49,540 nucleotides of DNA from a virus. Below the pieces are notes generated by a model. The model ran no database searches, was not told the DNA's origin, and saw only the letters and a list, made by a program, of their open reading frames with translations. A program made the position numbers and the translations under genes. Shown piece by piece: positions 11,201 to 17,645 of the stretch; the stretch's first letter is position 1, and each line of letters starts with the position of its first letter. The stretch covers positions 1 through 49,540 of the IMG/VR virus record IMGVR_UViG_3300021963_000189; one strand, written 5' to 3'.

Positions 11201-11751
11201 CGTCCAGCCCACTGAGTATTTTTACCCCAGTTAATTAATTGTCCAGCGCCTTGTTGTACAACTTTATTCATAATCTGAAGCTGTTGTCTAGCAATTGCTG
11301 TTTTATTTTTTACTTCATCTAGGCCTCTCGGAACCTGGACATTAAATTGCATTAAGCCCTGAGCGTTTCTTCCCAGAGGCTGAATAATTGCATTTTGTAG
11401 TGCTACTTGTTGTTTAGCAAGATCACGGATAAGCCCACCAGAAGTTTTGGTGTGAGTCTGCATGGCTTGAAAATATTTGCCTAGCTTAAGTTGTCCTGAC
11501 TCTAAGTTTTTACCAAACTTTTCTACGTCAGAATTTAGGCTTACGAAGTGTGTTGAAAATTGTCCTGTACTTCTGAGTGTATCAGAAAAGGACCTATTCA
11601 TTACAGCAATTTGATTTGCAAGCATCTTGTTAGATGATGCAATTTTTTCTTGAAGTTTAGATAGTGAGGCTGTTACTTTATGTACATCTGCAATAAGATT
11701 AGAAAAATCCGCATCAGCGGTAATTCTAGTTCTTACTTGTTCTTCAGCCAT
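5287..11751 (-). CDS. Tail tape measure protein
   Basis: This 2154-residue protein determines tail length. At the usual figure of roughly 0.15 nm per residue it would specify a tail of about 320 nm, which is long. Residues about 185-460 hold the conserved phage tape-measure core (TADQELVRLTKVYGDTAGTT and the EVDRAEAMKATLAIQ stretch). Hydrophobic, membrane-type segments lie near 537-570 and about 1320-1370. Near residue 930 is the common motif GTDTVPAMLTPGEFV. A long charged coiled coil lies at about 1715-1825. A hydrophilic, His/Lys-rich block of about 200 residues (near 1010-1200, with MKHLKTITRHSPAMKRS) looks like an inserted domain. It starts just downstream of the frameshifted chaperones, as expected. 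Confidence 0.95.
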   Translation of the reverse strand: MAEEQVRTRITADADFSNLIADVHKVTASLSKLQEKIASSNKMLANQIAVMNRSFSDTLRSTGQFSTHFVSLNSDVEKFGKNLESGQLKLGKYFQAMQTHTKTSGGLIRDLAKQQVALQNAIIQPLGRNAQGLMQFNVQVPRGLDEVKNKTAIARQQLQIMNKVVQQGAGQLINWGKNTQWAGRQLSVGLTLPIAAFGKAAADAFKTADQELVRLTKVYGDTAGTTAEELGKIRSEVEATAKSLAKNLGASYRETLALGANIAATGQTGQKLIASIEETTRLAVLGEVDRAEAMKATLAIQSAFKQNTEQLTESINFLNAVENQTSTSLADLVEAIPKAGPVIQGLGGDIKDLALYLTAMREGGINASEGANALKSGLASLINPTKASVAQFKTFGIDLLGIVNDNAGSTTDTLLAMQAALDKLNPLQKQQAIENLFGKFQFARMNALFENLGKQGSQTLQVLDLMKASTSDLGALADRELTAVTESASGKYSRAIEGLKAELAGIGESFLNINTTLINVVTKILDFVSNLPKPLKQVLTLFGGLTAVAGPLIMLTGVLANFFGYIVKGVFHMKALFKGGEGWKYLTPEILAAEKAGSLIEQTLYSDAKAAGVLQLALRNLIDEFSVLEAKAASGSISVAPAVRTMAGNLVQQAGAGSRTVDKNHPLVGPSYSRASSHMNPRGMMSETERLNQTFFGMVPGSIPVNQKIGANPQIYAESDLPNIPGLTRINGASTGVVAAEAGKWHAMMATLGMQSKAEIAALKTSIASTGVASAQFMSIFDDILPAVSGITRNAAIESRAIIAQLEAGAMNVQQARAQIIALNARTEALIAQTTMAQAQGMGRTLNPTMIPTLNQPVVSASGKSNMRELFKKSKTKDFIDKIARNLGVRTSGAGYNIETTIPKRFATGGMVYREKGSDGPEFKPMGTDTVPAMLTPGEFVVKADAVTPETLPYLKSLNDAGGGKDFMPATMMWQGRDANQALAGNRPAINLTGEFIANDLQQLHSRGLHPMALLYDQALRLGYGNTPADKLKLQQALKNAYTELTATFASKGPTKINARYFETVANSIGMKHLKTITRHSPAMKRSVRLAEELMFIGHQRDAQGKGELKGSRRASGFDGQKMPKHLTGTSSGFSGNQNATHFALAQELYDTPPANLYAGPLGKGDTTLSKVFGAEKGHMGAKIAPSKWNMLLASIKHKSRFAPLAPDARSTALTAKWRRGYSNGGQVYMANGGLVPRTQYLAKAGGVKSAFQTGFQTGKTPKDGTRSEMGNQGLFAAGMGLQMGGMMAGGPAGTAMMATGTAMQMLPMLQMLTPALKQLKNITGMVTMFGRVAGTVFKVAGMAVKFFSGPIGWATLAIGALTAGIKIYNKEMAETRRENAMLNGITKKGAAEAGISYESMTEKLKRVNAELKIQREKGLLAYEASTSSGVSGLTVTIAQLKELKKTAKETMPELMATFNNIDSSKVNDLASNLKAQFVAGGMSVQDATNKIYALIEASNKAGQGFDAISQKGFQQIIDKSTAASFTIKNLAKNIDELNAGTSSIDSAAFSGNIDSVVTSLDAAVQSLVGTKDATGEKITQTKALQMQYQKLVDLGLKDKEMGQASLDLLKKENPQLASILKATDTIGGMYAKWRLSLAGVQVDLRNVNSETAIGMAMYQDAMALAGQQIASGTVASKSLGDAAKASNKLKAEIKSGADLIKKAGASEAGLTRAGIKLINDKIAAIKKEADAKRKAMSDSLDAENTELELQKLQLESQAALARGDRDAYAQAQLSIAQLTKEMQAKQSMAKVDDLEKKALEAQQKLLDDDAERKAKQQDAIVKAGKTGEAKTVTQGKIDDMMSRLLTLAQRQATNDDQKDLKKKSIEDKAIKGDFDLILGELEKSSNAVQEAFKQYVNPETDKRTVDKTYRIPKVGMVPMGGANTAFDSLVSEVTKQGETNYKAMVKDLGGGATLKDIHKALGGSTKNSYDSADIKAVLDKGTFNKNVDATDLKAGYMKDGFLKEDARELLIRSKKLKRGDSFEYEGVTYNVTDGYDAAMKDPRAVRRAGGGRFTPGQLYTINDGMKTEGIKFDMPGTIYPNINTAGNYNIPSSGINGMRGLSNTTSSDCVYNINIELNGTNVTADDVMRKFEQKMQLIGAKEGKMRTVGSYNA

Positions 11752-11756
11752 TTATA

Positions 11757-12418
11757 TTACTCCTTAGAATATCCTAGCCCTGCTCCAAGTCCAAATCCCG
11801 CTTCTGCGGCAAGTGGGCCTTGTAATGAAACAATGTCCGATTCGTCTGCTTCTATTCCCAAAGCTCTTCTTCTGACATCTTCAAAGGTAGGACCTTCTTT
11901 TTTATCTTCGTCCACATCCAAATCAACTCCTTGCATTGCTGCTAAAAATCTTTTGTTGTCTGTGTCTTTCTTTTGTGCTGATTTCAATGTTTGAATTAAC
12001 TCTGGCATTGAAAGATTTTCTTCTAGTTCTTCGTAGTTCTTCCAGTGACCTAAAAGAAAAACTTCACCCTCTAAAGCGGCTAAATCTAGTTCTGACCAGC
12101 CAGAACCATTGCCGCTAGTTGGTTTGGGTCGTCCAACTTAATACCACCGCAAACTTCAAGAATTCGGTTGATAGTTGGAACGTCTAGAGCATCCTCTAGT
12201 AAATCTCTGTCTGCTACCAAATCGGGTAGCTGCTTTTCTAGTGCGACTGCACATGCATCGATTAGAATATCTAATGTCTCATCTTCTGTTGTAACGTCTG
12301 CGGTTCTCTGAACTGCAATCATAAACTTGCGTAGCTCTTTAATTGATAAAGGCTTCAACTTTACTGTTGCGCCATTTTGTAGAGTAATTTCTTCTACGCT
12401 ATATACTGTAGTTGCCAA
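11757..12418 (-). CDS. Tail assembly chaperone, frameshifted long form (G-T type)
   Basis: This entry is the -1 frameshift product. Reading starts at TTG 12418, slips at 12128-12122, and continues in the -1 frame to the stop at 11757, giving about 220 residues. The -1 frame is open right through the region (WSELDLAALEGEVFLLGHWK, then KNYEELEENLSMPELIQ). The C-terminal extension is acidic and ends in Gly-rich GFGLGAGLGYSKE. The family is known as tail assembly chaperones that hold the tape measure protein during tail polymerisation. The position just before the tape measure and just after the major tail protein is canonical. An isolated ORF starting at 12008 would be only the tail of this fusion. 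Confidence 0.85.
12086..12418 (-). CDS. Tail assembly chaperone, short form (G type)
   Basis: This is the unshifted product, about 110 residues, beginning MATTVYSVEEITLQNGATVK. I chose TTG at 12418 because AGGAGG lies 6 bases upstream. An in-frame ATG at 12445 would place that ribosome binding site inside the gene. It contains a helical segment with LSIKELRKFMIAVQRTADVT and ends LDDPNQLAAMVLAGQN. The family normally makes short and long forms at a fixed ratio to chaperone the tape measure. It is preceded by a terminator and a TATAAT element, so it probably begins its own transcript. Confidence 0.85.
   Translation of the reverse strand: MATTVYSVEEITLQNGATVKLKPLSIKELRKFMIAVQRTADVTTEDETLDILIDACAVALEKQLPDLVADRDLLEDALDVPTINRILEVCGGIKLDDPNQLAAMVLAGQN
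12122..12128 (-). other. -1 ribosomal frameshift slippery site CCCAAAC
   Basis: On the minus strand the zero-frame codons are GAC CCA AAC, so the heptamer reads C CCA AAC. This is an X XXY YYZ site with X=C and Y=A. Slipping back one base gives CCC AAA and opens the -1 frame, which runs without a stop to 11757. The short-form stop (TAG) lies only 12 codons downstream. The site, its frame and its place upstream of the tape measure match known tail chaperone frameshifts. Confidence 0.88.
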
Positions 12419-12447
12419 TTTAATCCTCCTAGGATCTAGTCTCAATT

Positions 12448-12453
12448 ATTATA
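12448..12453 (-). promoter_or_regulatory. -10 element of promoter for tail chaperone and tape measure transcript
   Basis: TATAAT on the minus strand lies about 30 bases upstream of the TTG start and directly after the terminator of the major tail gene. The -35 region is weak (TTGTAG 17 bases upstream). It would restart transcription for chaperones, tape measure and tail tip. Confidence 0.45.
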
Positions 12454-12477
12454 ACATATAGGCATTATCACTACAAA

Positions 12478-12506
12478 CAGAAAGCCCCCCATTTCTGGGG
12501 GGCTCT
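12478..12506 (-). terminator. Rho-independent terminator after major tail protein gene
   Basis: AGCCCCCC and GGGGGGCT pair around a 6-base loop (ATTTCT on the plus strand). On the minus strand the stem is followed by a T-rich tail TTTCTGTTTG. It lies just below the stop codon of the major tail gene and separates it from the chaperones. Confidence 0.85.
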
Positions 12507-12523
12507 GCTAATTAATAAATTAA

Positions 12524-13246
12524 TTACGCTAGAACTCGGTCAATAATCTTACCGTACTCTGAACCTGCATAATTTGCGTCTGGAAGCAGACGGAATGTTA
12601 CTGGGAAAGTAGTTGGTGTATTACGAGCAAGTGAGAATTGTGACTGTTGTACTGACAAAACGCGACGTGCATAATATACACGCTCTGTTGTTGCATTAAC
12701 CTCAGTTGATGTTGACTTTGCAAGTGTAGGTGCTTGACCTACTGCAAATAGCTGGCGCTCTGTTGGTTGAATACCAAGAGCTCCTGCCTCTAGACCTAGT
12801 GTTAGTGGCTTATCGTCAGCAGATGTTGCACCCTTTGTTGGGTACTGATCTGTTGTTGTGGATCCATCCTTTGTAAGGGTATTTCCACCTTGTCCAAATA
12901 CAGCTAGAACGTTTGCAAGTGTTCCTTCTGCTAATTCTGTTGCAATCATAACTTCCATTGCAGACTTAAATAGCTTTGCTGTATCAAGAAGCTGATCTAC
13001 TGTTACTGAATCGTATGTTGGATTGTAAGTAATTTGAAGACCATTATTTGTGTAACCTACGTTACGTACTTTTGTTGATGCTGCATCAAGTGTTGTTGCT
13101 GCTGCTACTCTTGCAGCAAGTGCAATTCCTGTGATTCCAGCGGTGTCCAGCATATTTTCTACATATGATGGGTCTGTTGAATCCTTTACTGATACATATA
13201 GTGGTGATGCACCAACAAGAATGTTCTTTGCATTATTAAATGCCAT
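12524..13246 (-). CDS. Major tail protein (tail tube)
   Basis: This 240-residue protein polymerises into the tail tube. It lies between the tail terminator and the tail chaperones, and its flanks mark it as highly expressed: a strong AGGAGGT ribosome binding site, its own predicted promoter in the 111-base gap upstream, and a strong hairpin terminator just downstream. The sequence has the alternating strands and Ala/Thr-rich loops of tube proteins, and an internal LFKSAMEVMIATELAEGT helix. The C-terminal portion has ARRVLSVQQSQFSLARNTPT followed by TFPVTFRLLP. I cannot name a specific tube subfamily, but order and expression context make the role likely. Confidence 0.85.
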   Translation of the reverse strand: MAFNNAKNILVGASPLYVSVKDSTDPSYVENMLDTAGITGIALAARVAAATTLDAASTKVRNVGYTNNGLQITYNPTYDSVTVDQLLDTAKLFKSAMEVMIATELAEGTLANVLAVFGQGGNTLTKDGSTTTDQYPTKGATSADDKPLTLGLEAGALGIQPTERQLFAVGQAPTLAKSTSTEVNATTERVYYARRVLSVQQSQFSLARNTPTTFPVTFRLLPDANYAGSEYGKIIDRVLA

Positions 13247-13325
13247 TGTTGTACCTCCTGTTTTTTAAAATAATATTAAATTGTAAATATAAAACTTTGG
13301 CTGGCTAGGCCGTTCCTCTTACCTA

Positions 13326-13354
13326 ATTTTAGTGTATAATGCCCCCAAAGGCAA
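13326..13354 (-). promoter_or_regulatory. Promoter for major tail protein gene
   Basis: On the minus strand TTGCCT is followed by 17 bases and then TAAAAT, in the gap between the tail terminator gene and the major tail gene. The match is 4/6 and 5/6 to the sigma-70 consensus with ideal spacing. The leader then carries AGGAGGT before the ATG at 13246. Confidence 0.55.
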
Positions 13355-13357
13355 ACC

Positions 13358-13870
13358 CTAAATAAACCGCCCATTGGTATCAGATATACGTGAGTATTTA
13401 ATCTCAAGGACTACGTCGGCTGACAAAAAGCCTTGAAGTTCTTCTGAAGGTGCAGTTGGAGATATTTCAGATATAAATATGCTGTAGAACTTAAACTTGT
13501 CTGAAACCCCAGACCATAAATTTAGGTCTTTTGCTGACCCGTCCATTCTTCTAAATAGGTCTGTCATGAAATTTCTGATTTGATTGATCTCAGAAACATC
13601 TGTAGAGTAGATAGTAAACAAAACTTGCTCACAGCAAATGGCCCAGTTGTCCTCGTATGACATTCCGATCTTATCATATACAATATGGCTTTTGCCGCTT
13701 AAAAATTGATTAAGTTCTGGAGACTGCTGAACTGGAATGATAGGGACAATTGCCTCACCTACATTGTCGGAATAATAATCATTTTCCTCAAGTATGCCTA
13801 TGGTCAATATTTGATCCCAAAGATACTTTCTAATTTCTAGTGTTGCATCTAATTTATAATCGGTTGTCAT
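13358..13870 (-). CDS. Tail terminator-like protein
   Basis: This 170-residue protein lies directly upstream of the major tail protein, where the tail terminator that caps the finished tube is normally encoded. It has an N-terminal amphipathic helix (LEIRKYLWDQILTIG) and a central beta region around NWAICCEQVLFTIYSTDVSE. A helix with RNFMTDLFRRMDG follows, and then strands to VVLEIKYSRI. That alpha-beta layout suits the minor tail/terminator fold. The start overlaps the previous gene's stop by 4 bases. Assignment rests on order and layout rather than a diagnostic motif. Confidence 0.65.
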   Translation of the reverse strand: MTTDYKLDATLEIRKYLWDQILTIGILEENDYYSDNVGEAIVPIIPVQQSPELNQFLSGKSHIVYDKIGMSYEDNWAICCEQVLFTIYSTDVSEINQIRNFMTDLFRRMDGSAKDLNLWSGVSDKFKFYSIFISEISPTAPSEELQGFLSADVVLEIKYSRISDTNGRFI

Positions 13871-14652
13871 AGTGCTCCTCCAAATGCTTGCGTTAATGCG
13901 GTATCTGCCTGAGACCGTATTGCATTGCTAGAAAAAGAATATTGAACTCTTTTAATATTGTTGGGCACAGATAGTGCTTTTGACATTGATGTATTAAATA
14001 GCTTTTGAAATCCCGATTTTTTAATTGTTTCGTTAATTAATTGACCGCTAAAATATCTAGAATAAAGTAAGTCAAAGGAGTTCTTTACAGATACCCCTCC
14101 TGGGCGTTTAACGGTCACTGAAGCCCCTTTTGGCATGAACACGGTCATTCCATCTATCTCGAATACTAAGCGCTCTGCTGACCTAGGAGCTATTTGTATG
14201 GCCTCTCCACGTTCCATCACGGAAGCTTTATTTGCAAATACGTGTTTGCGCCCTCTTAGCTTTGTTGGCACGGCATTTTTAGAAGGAAGAAATTCATAAT
14301 CAAATGCAAATGAAAGTCCATCTTGTGATACTTTATTTAATTTAAAAAGTCTTGATGTTGCCTGTCCAGTTTTTTTCCACTCGTAAACGTGGTGTAAAGA
14401 TTTTGGTTTTGTTCTAGCCTGTGCATCTATATATGCTGGGAAATCCTTTTGAATTTGATCAAATATTGTCTTTGTAAATCTTTGCTGGAAAGCTTTATTT
14501 TTTGTCAGCTTAGCTATTACACTTGCTTCGTAATAAACATATGCGGATATTTGTGCAACTGTACTATCTTTAAATACGGCTTTATCACGGTTGCCTACTA
14601 CAAGTCTTTCTAGGCCACTCGCTGCTTGAACTAACATTGCACTAGAGTCCAA
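13867..14652 (-). CDS. Neck / HK97 gp10-like head-tail protein
   Basis: This 261-residue protein lies between the head-closure protein and the tail terminator, the place of HK97 gp10-like or similar neck proteins. It is basic and helix-rich at the N-terminus (KAVFKDSTVAQISAYVYYEA). A beta segment with LVFEIDGMTVFMPKGASVTV follows, and then a helical C-terminus. It is longer than the usual gp10-like proteins (about 110-150 residues), so it may have an extra domain. It overlaps both neighbours (11 bases upstream, 4 downstream), consistent with coordinated translation. The neck role is inferred from order. Confidence 0.6.
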   Translation of the reverse strand: MDSSAMLVQAASGLERLVVGNRDKAVFKDSTVAQISAYVYYEASVIAKLTKNKAFQQRFTKTIFDQIQKDFPAYIDAQARTKPKSLHHVYEWKKTGQATSRLFKLNKVSQDGLSFAFDYEFLPSKNAVPTKLRGRKHVFANKASVMERGEAIQIAPRSAERLVFEIDGMTVFMPKGASVTVKRPGGVSVKNSFDLLYSRYFSGQLINETIKKSGFQKLFNTSMSKALSVPNNIKRVQYSFSSNAIRSQADTALTQAFGGAL

Positions 14653-15070
14653 TTTGCTGATTCTCCGATCTCATTACAGATGAATTAAATCCCATTGTTT
14701 TGCCAAATGGGTCTGTTATTGGTGTTGTTCCAATTACTTCAAAAACTGTTGGGCTGTCTGAAGGGAAATTTAATTCTTTCCAAATAACGTTGTTTTCTGA
14801 ATCACGGATGTTGGTAATTTTTTCTCTCGTTGTAAGTCTATCCCATGTTCTAATCTGGACAATTTGTTCGTTCTTATATTTATTGCTAAAGGTTTGACTA
14901 TCGCTGCCCCTGGCTGTTGCTGAATTGCTGATAACCCCCTTTGCATGGCAATTGACTGTTTTAAAAAAAATCCATTCTTTTTTAATTGCTCCAGTGTTTG
15001 GGTCTTGTTTGTCTATTTGTCTATAGACGTCTACTTTCATTGATAGCAATGATCCAATTAAATCGTTCAT
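14642..15070 (-). CDS. Head closure / head-tail stopper protein
   Basis: This 142-residue protein begins MNDLIGSLLSMKVDVYRQID, an N-terminus typical of head-closure proteins (SPP1 gp16-like), in which the first strand forms part of a small barrel. Further features are KKEWIFFKTVNCHAKGVI and a long loop, then a strand ITNIRDSENNVIWKELNF. It follows the connector adaptor gene with a one-base overlap and precedes the neck protein. The family plugs the portal channel after DNA packaging. Confidence 0.68.
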   Translation of the reverse strand: MNDLIGSLLSMKVDVYRQIDKQDPNTGAIKKEWIFFKTVNCHAKGVISNSATARGSDSQTFSNKYKNEQIVQIRTWDRLTTREKITNIRDSENNVIWKELNFPSDSPTVFEVIGTTPITDPFGKTMGFNSSVMRSENQQIGL

Positions 15071-16050
15071 TAAATTATTACCGATTTGGTTATGATATAT
15101 TCAGACAATAGTTGATCTGCATATGAGTTGCCAGTACCAGTAAAAGCAGTACCATTATAGTCAAATTTCCAATCAAATGTCTGAATTGATTTTATATATT
15201 TATTTCTCCATTCTTTATCATTAGAGAAAAAGTCTTTCATTAATTCTATGCATGCTAGCTCTACTTCATCTGGGACTTTATTCCAGCCAAATCTTCCAGC
15301 AACTTTGTATTTAACTCCGTCGCCAAATCCGCCGTTACCGTAATCATTAATTGATGGTGGCACCATGCCGTTAGCAGTGTAAACAGTATTATCAATCATG
15401 CCTGCACGATTAATTCTAATACCGTATCCAGTTTCTGAAATCTGGACGTCATATCCCCAATTATTTATATTATTAATTCCATCATACAAGAGAATATCAT
15501 TTATATAAAGCTCATGAAGTTCGTTTATCTTTGTTGGAAGAGGAAGGACGTCTGATCCCGATCCATAAACAGTATGTATGTCATCATAAAGAAAAAAGTT
15601 TTGCAGCGTATAATTCTCTATTTTTTTACGTGCATATCTTTCTGCCATTTTTAAATCTTTAAACGATTTATACATAGGGTCTGATGGGTCAGTGCTTGTT
15701 CCTAAATATAGCGAAGCCTGGCTAAAATTAGCATAAGGCGTAACAACAAATACGTCGTGTGTTGATGAAACTGCAGATCCGCTTATATTATATTCCCAAA
15801 CAAGTTTAAGAGTCTTATTGCGGTTTGTAATGCTTAGTGGAAGATATACATTGTATAGCCCAATATTTGTTTCATCTTTTTCTGACGTCAAAGTTGTAAT
15901 TAGGGTAGAGGGGTTAATAGCTGGAGAAATTGCTGGGTCTTCTGTTGTGTCATAAATCTTTACAGAAGGAATAGCATCGGAGTCTATAACTTCACCCTTC
16001 CAAAATACTTGATGTGAAATTGGTGAGTTGGTTCCTACTAAGATCTCCAT
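15070..16050 (-). CDS. Head-tail connector (adaptor) with N-terminal Ig-like domain
   Basis: This 326-residue protein appears to join two parts. Residues 1-110 are a beta sandwich of Ig or BppU-like type (GTNSPISHQVFWKGEVIDSD and NVYLPLSITNRNKTLKLVWE). The C-terminal 200 residues have adaptor character. A helix with LKMAERYARKKIENYTLQNF is followed by strands, and a final helix with VPDEVELACIELMKDFF matches the alpha-helical ends of HK97 gp6-like adaptors that dock under the portal. It lies immediately after the capsid-region genes. A good AGGAG site precedes the start. Confidence 0.65.
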   Translation of the reverse strand: MEILVGTNSPISHQVFWKGEVIDSDAIPSVKIYDTTEDPAISPAINPSTLITTLTSEKDETNIGLYNVYLPLSITNRNKTLKLVWEYNISGSAVSSTHDVFVVTPYANFSQASLYLGTSTDPSDPMYKSFKDLKMAERYARKKIENYTLQNFFLYDDIHTVYGSGSDVLPLPTKINELHELYINDILLYDGINNINNWGYDVQISETGYGIRINRAGMIDNTVYTANGMVPPSINDYGNGGFGDGVKYKVAGRFGWNKVPDEVELACIELMKDFFSNDKEWRNKYIKSIQTFDWKFDYNGTAFTGTGNSYADQLLSEYIITKSVII

Positions 16051-16070
16051 TTATATCTCCTCGTATTACT

Positions 16071-16478
16071 TTAGTTGTAGAAGTCTTGAGCTTCCTTTGG
16101 CGTTGCTACTCTAAATCCTTCATCGTCTTCTACGTCAAAGATACTTTGAGCTTGGCTTGATGTCATAGCAACAAACGGGTGCTCTTTTGTAAATGTGTGA
16201 CCTTGAATATCATATCTAAAGTTTGCTCTTGTCATTCTAACAAGAACCGTGTCTGGGCTTTGAACCTTGTTTGGGTCAAACTTTGGAATGACTTCAATCT
16301 TGTCTTCGTCTTTTACATCTTCAATACTTTTTAGTGTTTTTTGATATACAGACCAAGTTACGCCTTCTTCAGTTAATGCTGCTATTACGTCTGTCTTGTT
16401 CTTTAGTCCTTGTGTTTCAACGCCGAAATCCTCAGCGACCTTTTTTAATTCGGATACTTTTAATGTATCAAATGACAT
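16071..16478 (-). CDS. SAP/HeH-domain capsid-adjacent protein
   Basis: This is a 135-residue protein. Residues 1-37 form a helix-extension-helix unit (LKVSELKKVAEDFGVETQGL, then KNKTDVIAALTEEG) of the SAP/HeH/LEM type, which usually binds DNA. The remainder, from residue 70, is a small beta domain with VLVRMTRANFRYDIQGHTFT. Small HeH proteins between capsid and connector genes are common in actinophages; their exact function is not settled. The gene has AAAAGGAG before its ATG. It follows a terminator and promoter pair, so it probably begins a new transcript below the capsid gene. Confidence 0.7.
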   Translation of the reverse strand: MSFDTLKVSELKKVAEDFGVETQGLKNKTDVIAALTEEGVTWSVYQKTLKSIEDVKDEDKIEVIPKFDPNKVQSPDTVLVRMTRANFRYDIQGHTFTKEHPFVAMTSSQAQSIFDVEDDEGFRVATPKEAQDFYN

Positions 16479-16506
16479 GGATATACTCCTTTTTCTAGGT
16501 AAAGCA

Positions 16507-16535
16507 ATTATAGCATTATTAAATTAAAATGAAAA
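16507..16535 (-). promoter_or_regulatory. Promoter restarting transcription below the capsid gene
   Basis: On the minus strand TTTTCA is followed by 17 bases and a perfect TATAAT. It begins within the base of the capsid terminator and lies about 30 bases upstream of the HeH gene start. It would drive the connector and neck genes independently of the capsid transcript. Confidence 0.6.
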
Positions 16536-16560
16536 GCCCCCAAAATTAATTGGGGGCCTT
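16533..16560 (-). terminator. Rho-independent terminator after major capsid gene
   Basis: On the minus strand GGCCCCCA and TGGGGGCT pair around an AT-rich loop, followed by CTTTTCATTTT. It lies about 20 bases beyond the capsid stop codon. Confidence 0.85.
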
Positions 16561-16581
16561 TCTTGCAAGCCTATTTCCTAA

Positions 16582-17631
16582 TTAGGAAGCGACCTTAACG
16601 TTCTTAACGACTACCCATGCGTCAGCTTGTTCAATTTGAACGCCAACACGAGTAAACATTGTGTATTCGATTGAGTCCTTCTTTGGCCAGAAGAAACGAT
16701 ATACAGTTACATCACGCTTAACACCAATAACAACGTTATTTGGGAATGTCAAGTGGATATCTCCGTGGTCTCCTGATGGTGATGCGTAATCACCAGTCTG
16801 TGTCTCCTTTAGAAGTGGAACTTCAACAATTGGAATACCGAATGCGTATGGAGCAACATAACCTGCTGGTCCACCGACTACTGGAACATCTCCACGGATA
16901 ATGCCTGAGGCAATATCTTGTGGGTTAACGTTCTGGATATTCTGTGAGTTTGAGTATAAGTAATCCTGGATCAAGTTTGAGCCTGATAGGAAGCGAAGGT
17001 CTGTACGACGTTGCTTATACTTACGTGGAAGTGCCTTAAGTGCTGAGTTAAATACAGCACGGGAAATTCCCGCACCTGCTGCATCGACTACGCGACCATT
17101 GGTCTTAGCCTTCTTAACTGCACCATCAAATGACTTGTAAAGATTGTCTGAAGATAGTGCTGTATTTCCGTTAAGAATTACATCTTCAATATCATTACCT
17201 GCCTGTGTTGCCATCAAACGTGCAATGTGATCTTCAAGATCTGCACCCTCGATGTTATCTTCTAGAGATTCTGTTGAAAGCTCCCAATCTAAACGAAGCT
17301 TCTTTGTTGTTAGAGAGATCTTTGAGAAAGTTACTGCTGAATTTGCAGAAGTATCTTCTCCTTCTGATGCAAGCTTCATAAGCTTTTCGCCTACTGACAT
17401 GCGGTCAATCTCTGTTGTATCTGATTTCATTCGGACTGTACGGGCGACCTTACCAATTACGGTAGCATCGAACATATAATCTAGAAATCTAGCTGATTGT
17501 TCTGGGTTAAGCAGACCACCGTTACCATTTTCTGATGCACGATGTGTTCCTGTACCACCAGTTACGGACGCGAATGTTCCAGTAGCGGTAGTACCAGCTG
17601 CTGCTGCCTTTTCTAATAATTCATTACTCAT
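16582..17631 (-). CDS. Major capsid protein (HK97 fold)
   Basis: This 349-residue protein builds the head shell. The order portal, protease-scaffold, capsid is diagnostic. The sequence has the features of HK97-like capsids: an N-arm rich in Gly/Thr, a long E-loop-like segment after LLNPEQSARFLDYMFDATVI, and the spine helix with DLEDHIARLMATQAGNDIED. The P-domain contains RGDVPVVGGPAGYVAPYAFG followed by IPIVEVPLL. The C-terminal strand pair includes NNVVIGVKRDVTVYRFFWPK. A GGTGAAAT site precedes the ATG. A strong terminator follows. Regular codon use and strong flanking signals agree with high expression. Confidence 0.93.
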   Translation of the reverse strand: MSNELLEKAAAAGTTATGTFASVTGGTGTHRASENGNGGLLNPEQSARFLDYMFDATVIGKVARTVRMKSDTTEIDRMSVGEKLMKLASEGEDTSANSAVTFSKISLTTKKLRLDWELSTESLEDNIEGADLEDHIARLMATQAGNDIEDVILNGNTALSSDNLYKSFDGAVKKAKTNGRVVDAAGAGISRAVFNSALKALPRKYKQRRTDLRFLSGSNLIQDYLYSNSQNIQNVNPQDIASGIIRGDVPVVGGPAGYVAPYAFGIPIVEVPLLKETQTGDYASPSGDHGDIHLTFPNNVVIGVKRDVTVYRFFWPKKDSIEYTMFTRVGVQIEQADAWVVVKNVKVAS

Positions 17632-17645
17632 TTATTTCACCTACC

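Noticed and set aside
11757-12008. A stand-alone 83-residue gene with ATG at 12008
   Set aside because: The frame is open upstream to the CCCAAAC slippery site and is better read as the C-terminal part of the frameshifted chaperone; no ribosome binding site precedes the ATG.
13329-13337. GTGTATAAT on the plus strand as a promoter
   Set aside because: All genes downstream on the plus strand are antisense frames; the minus-strand TTGCCT-17-TAAAAT covering the same bases fits the major tail gene better.
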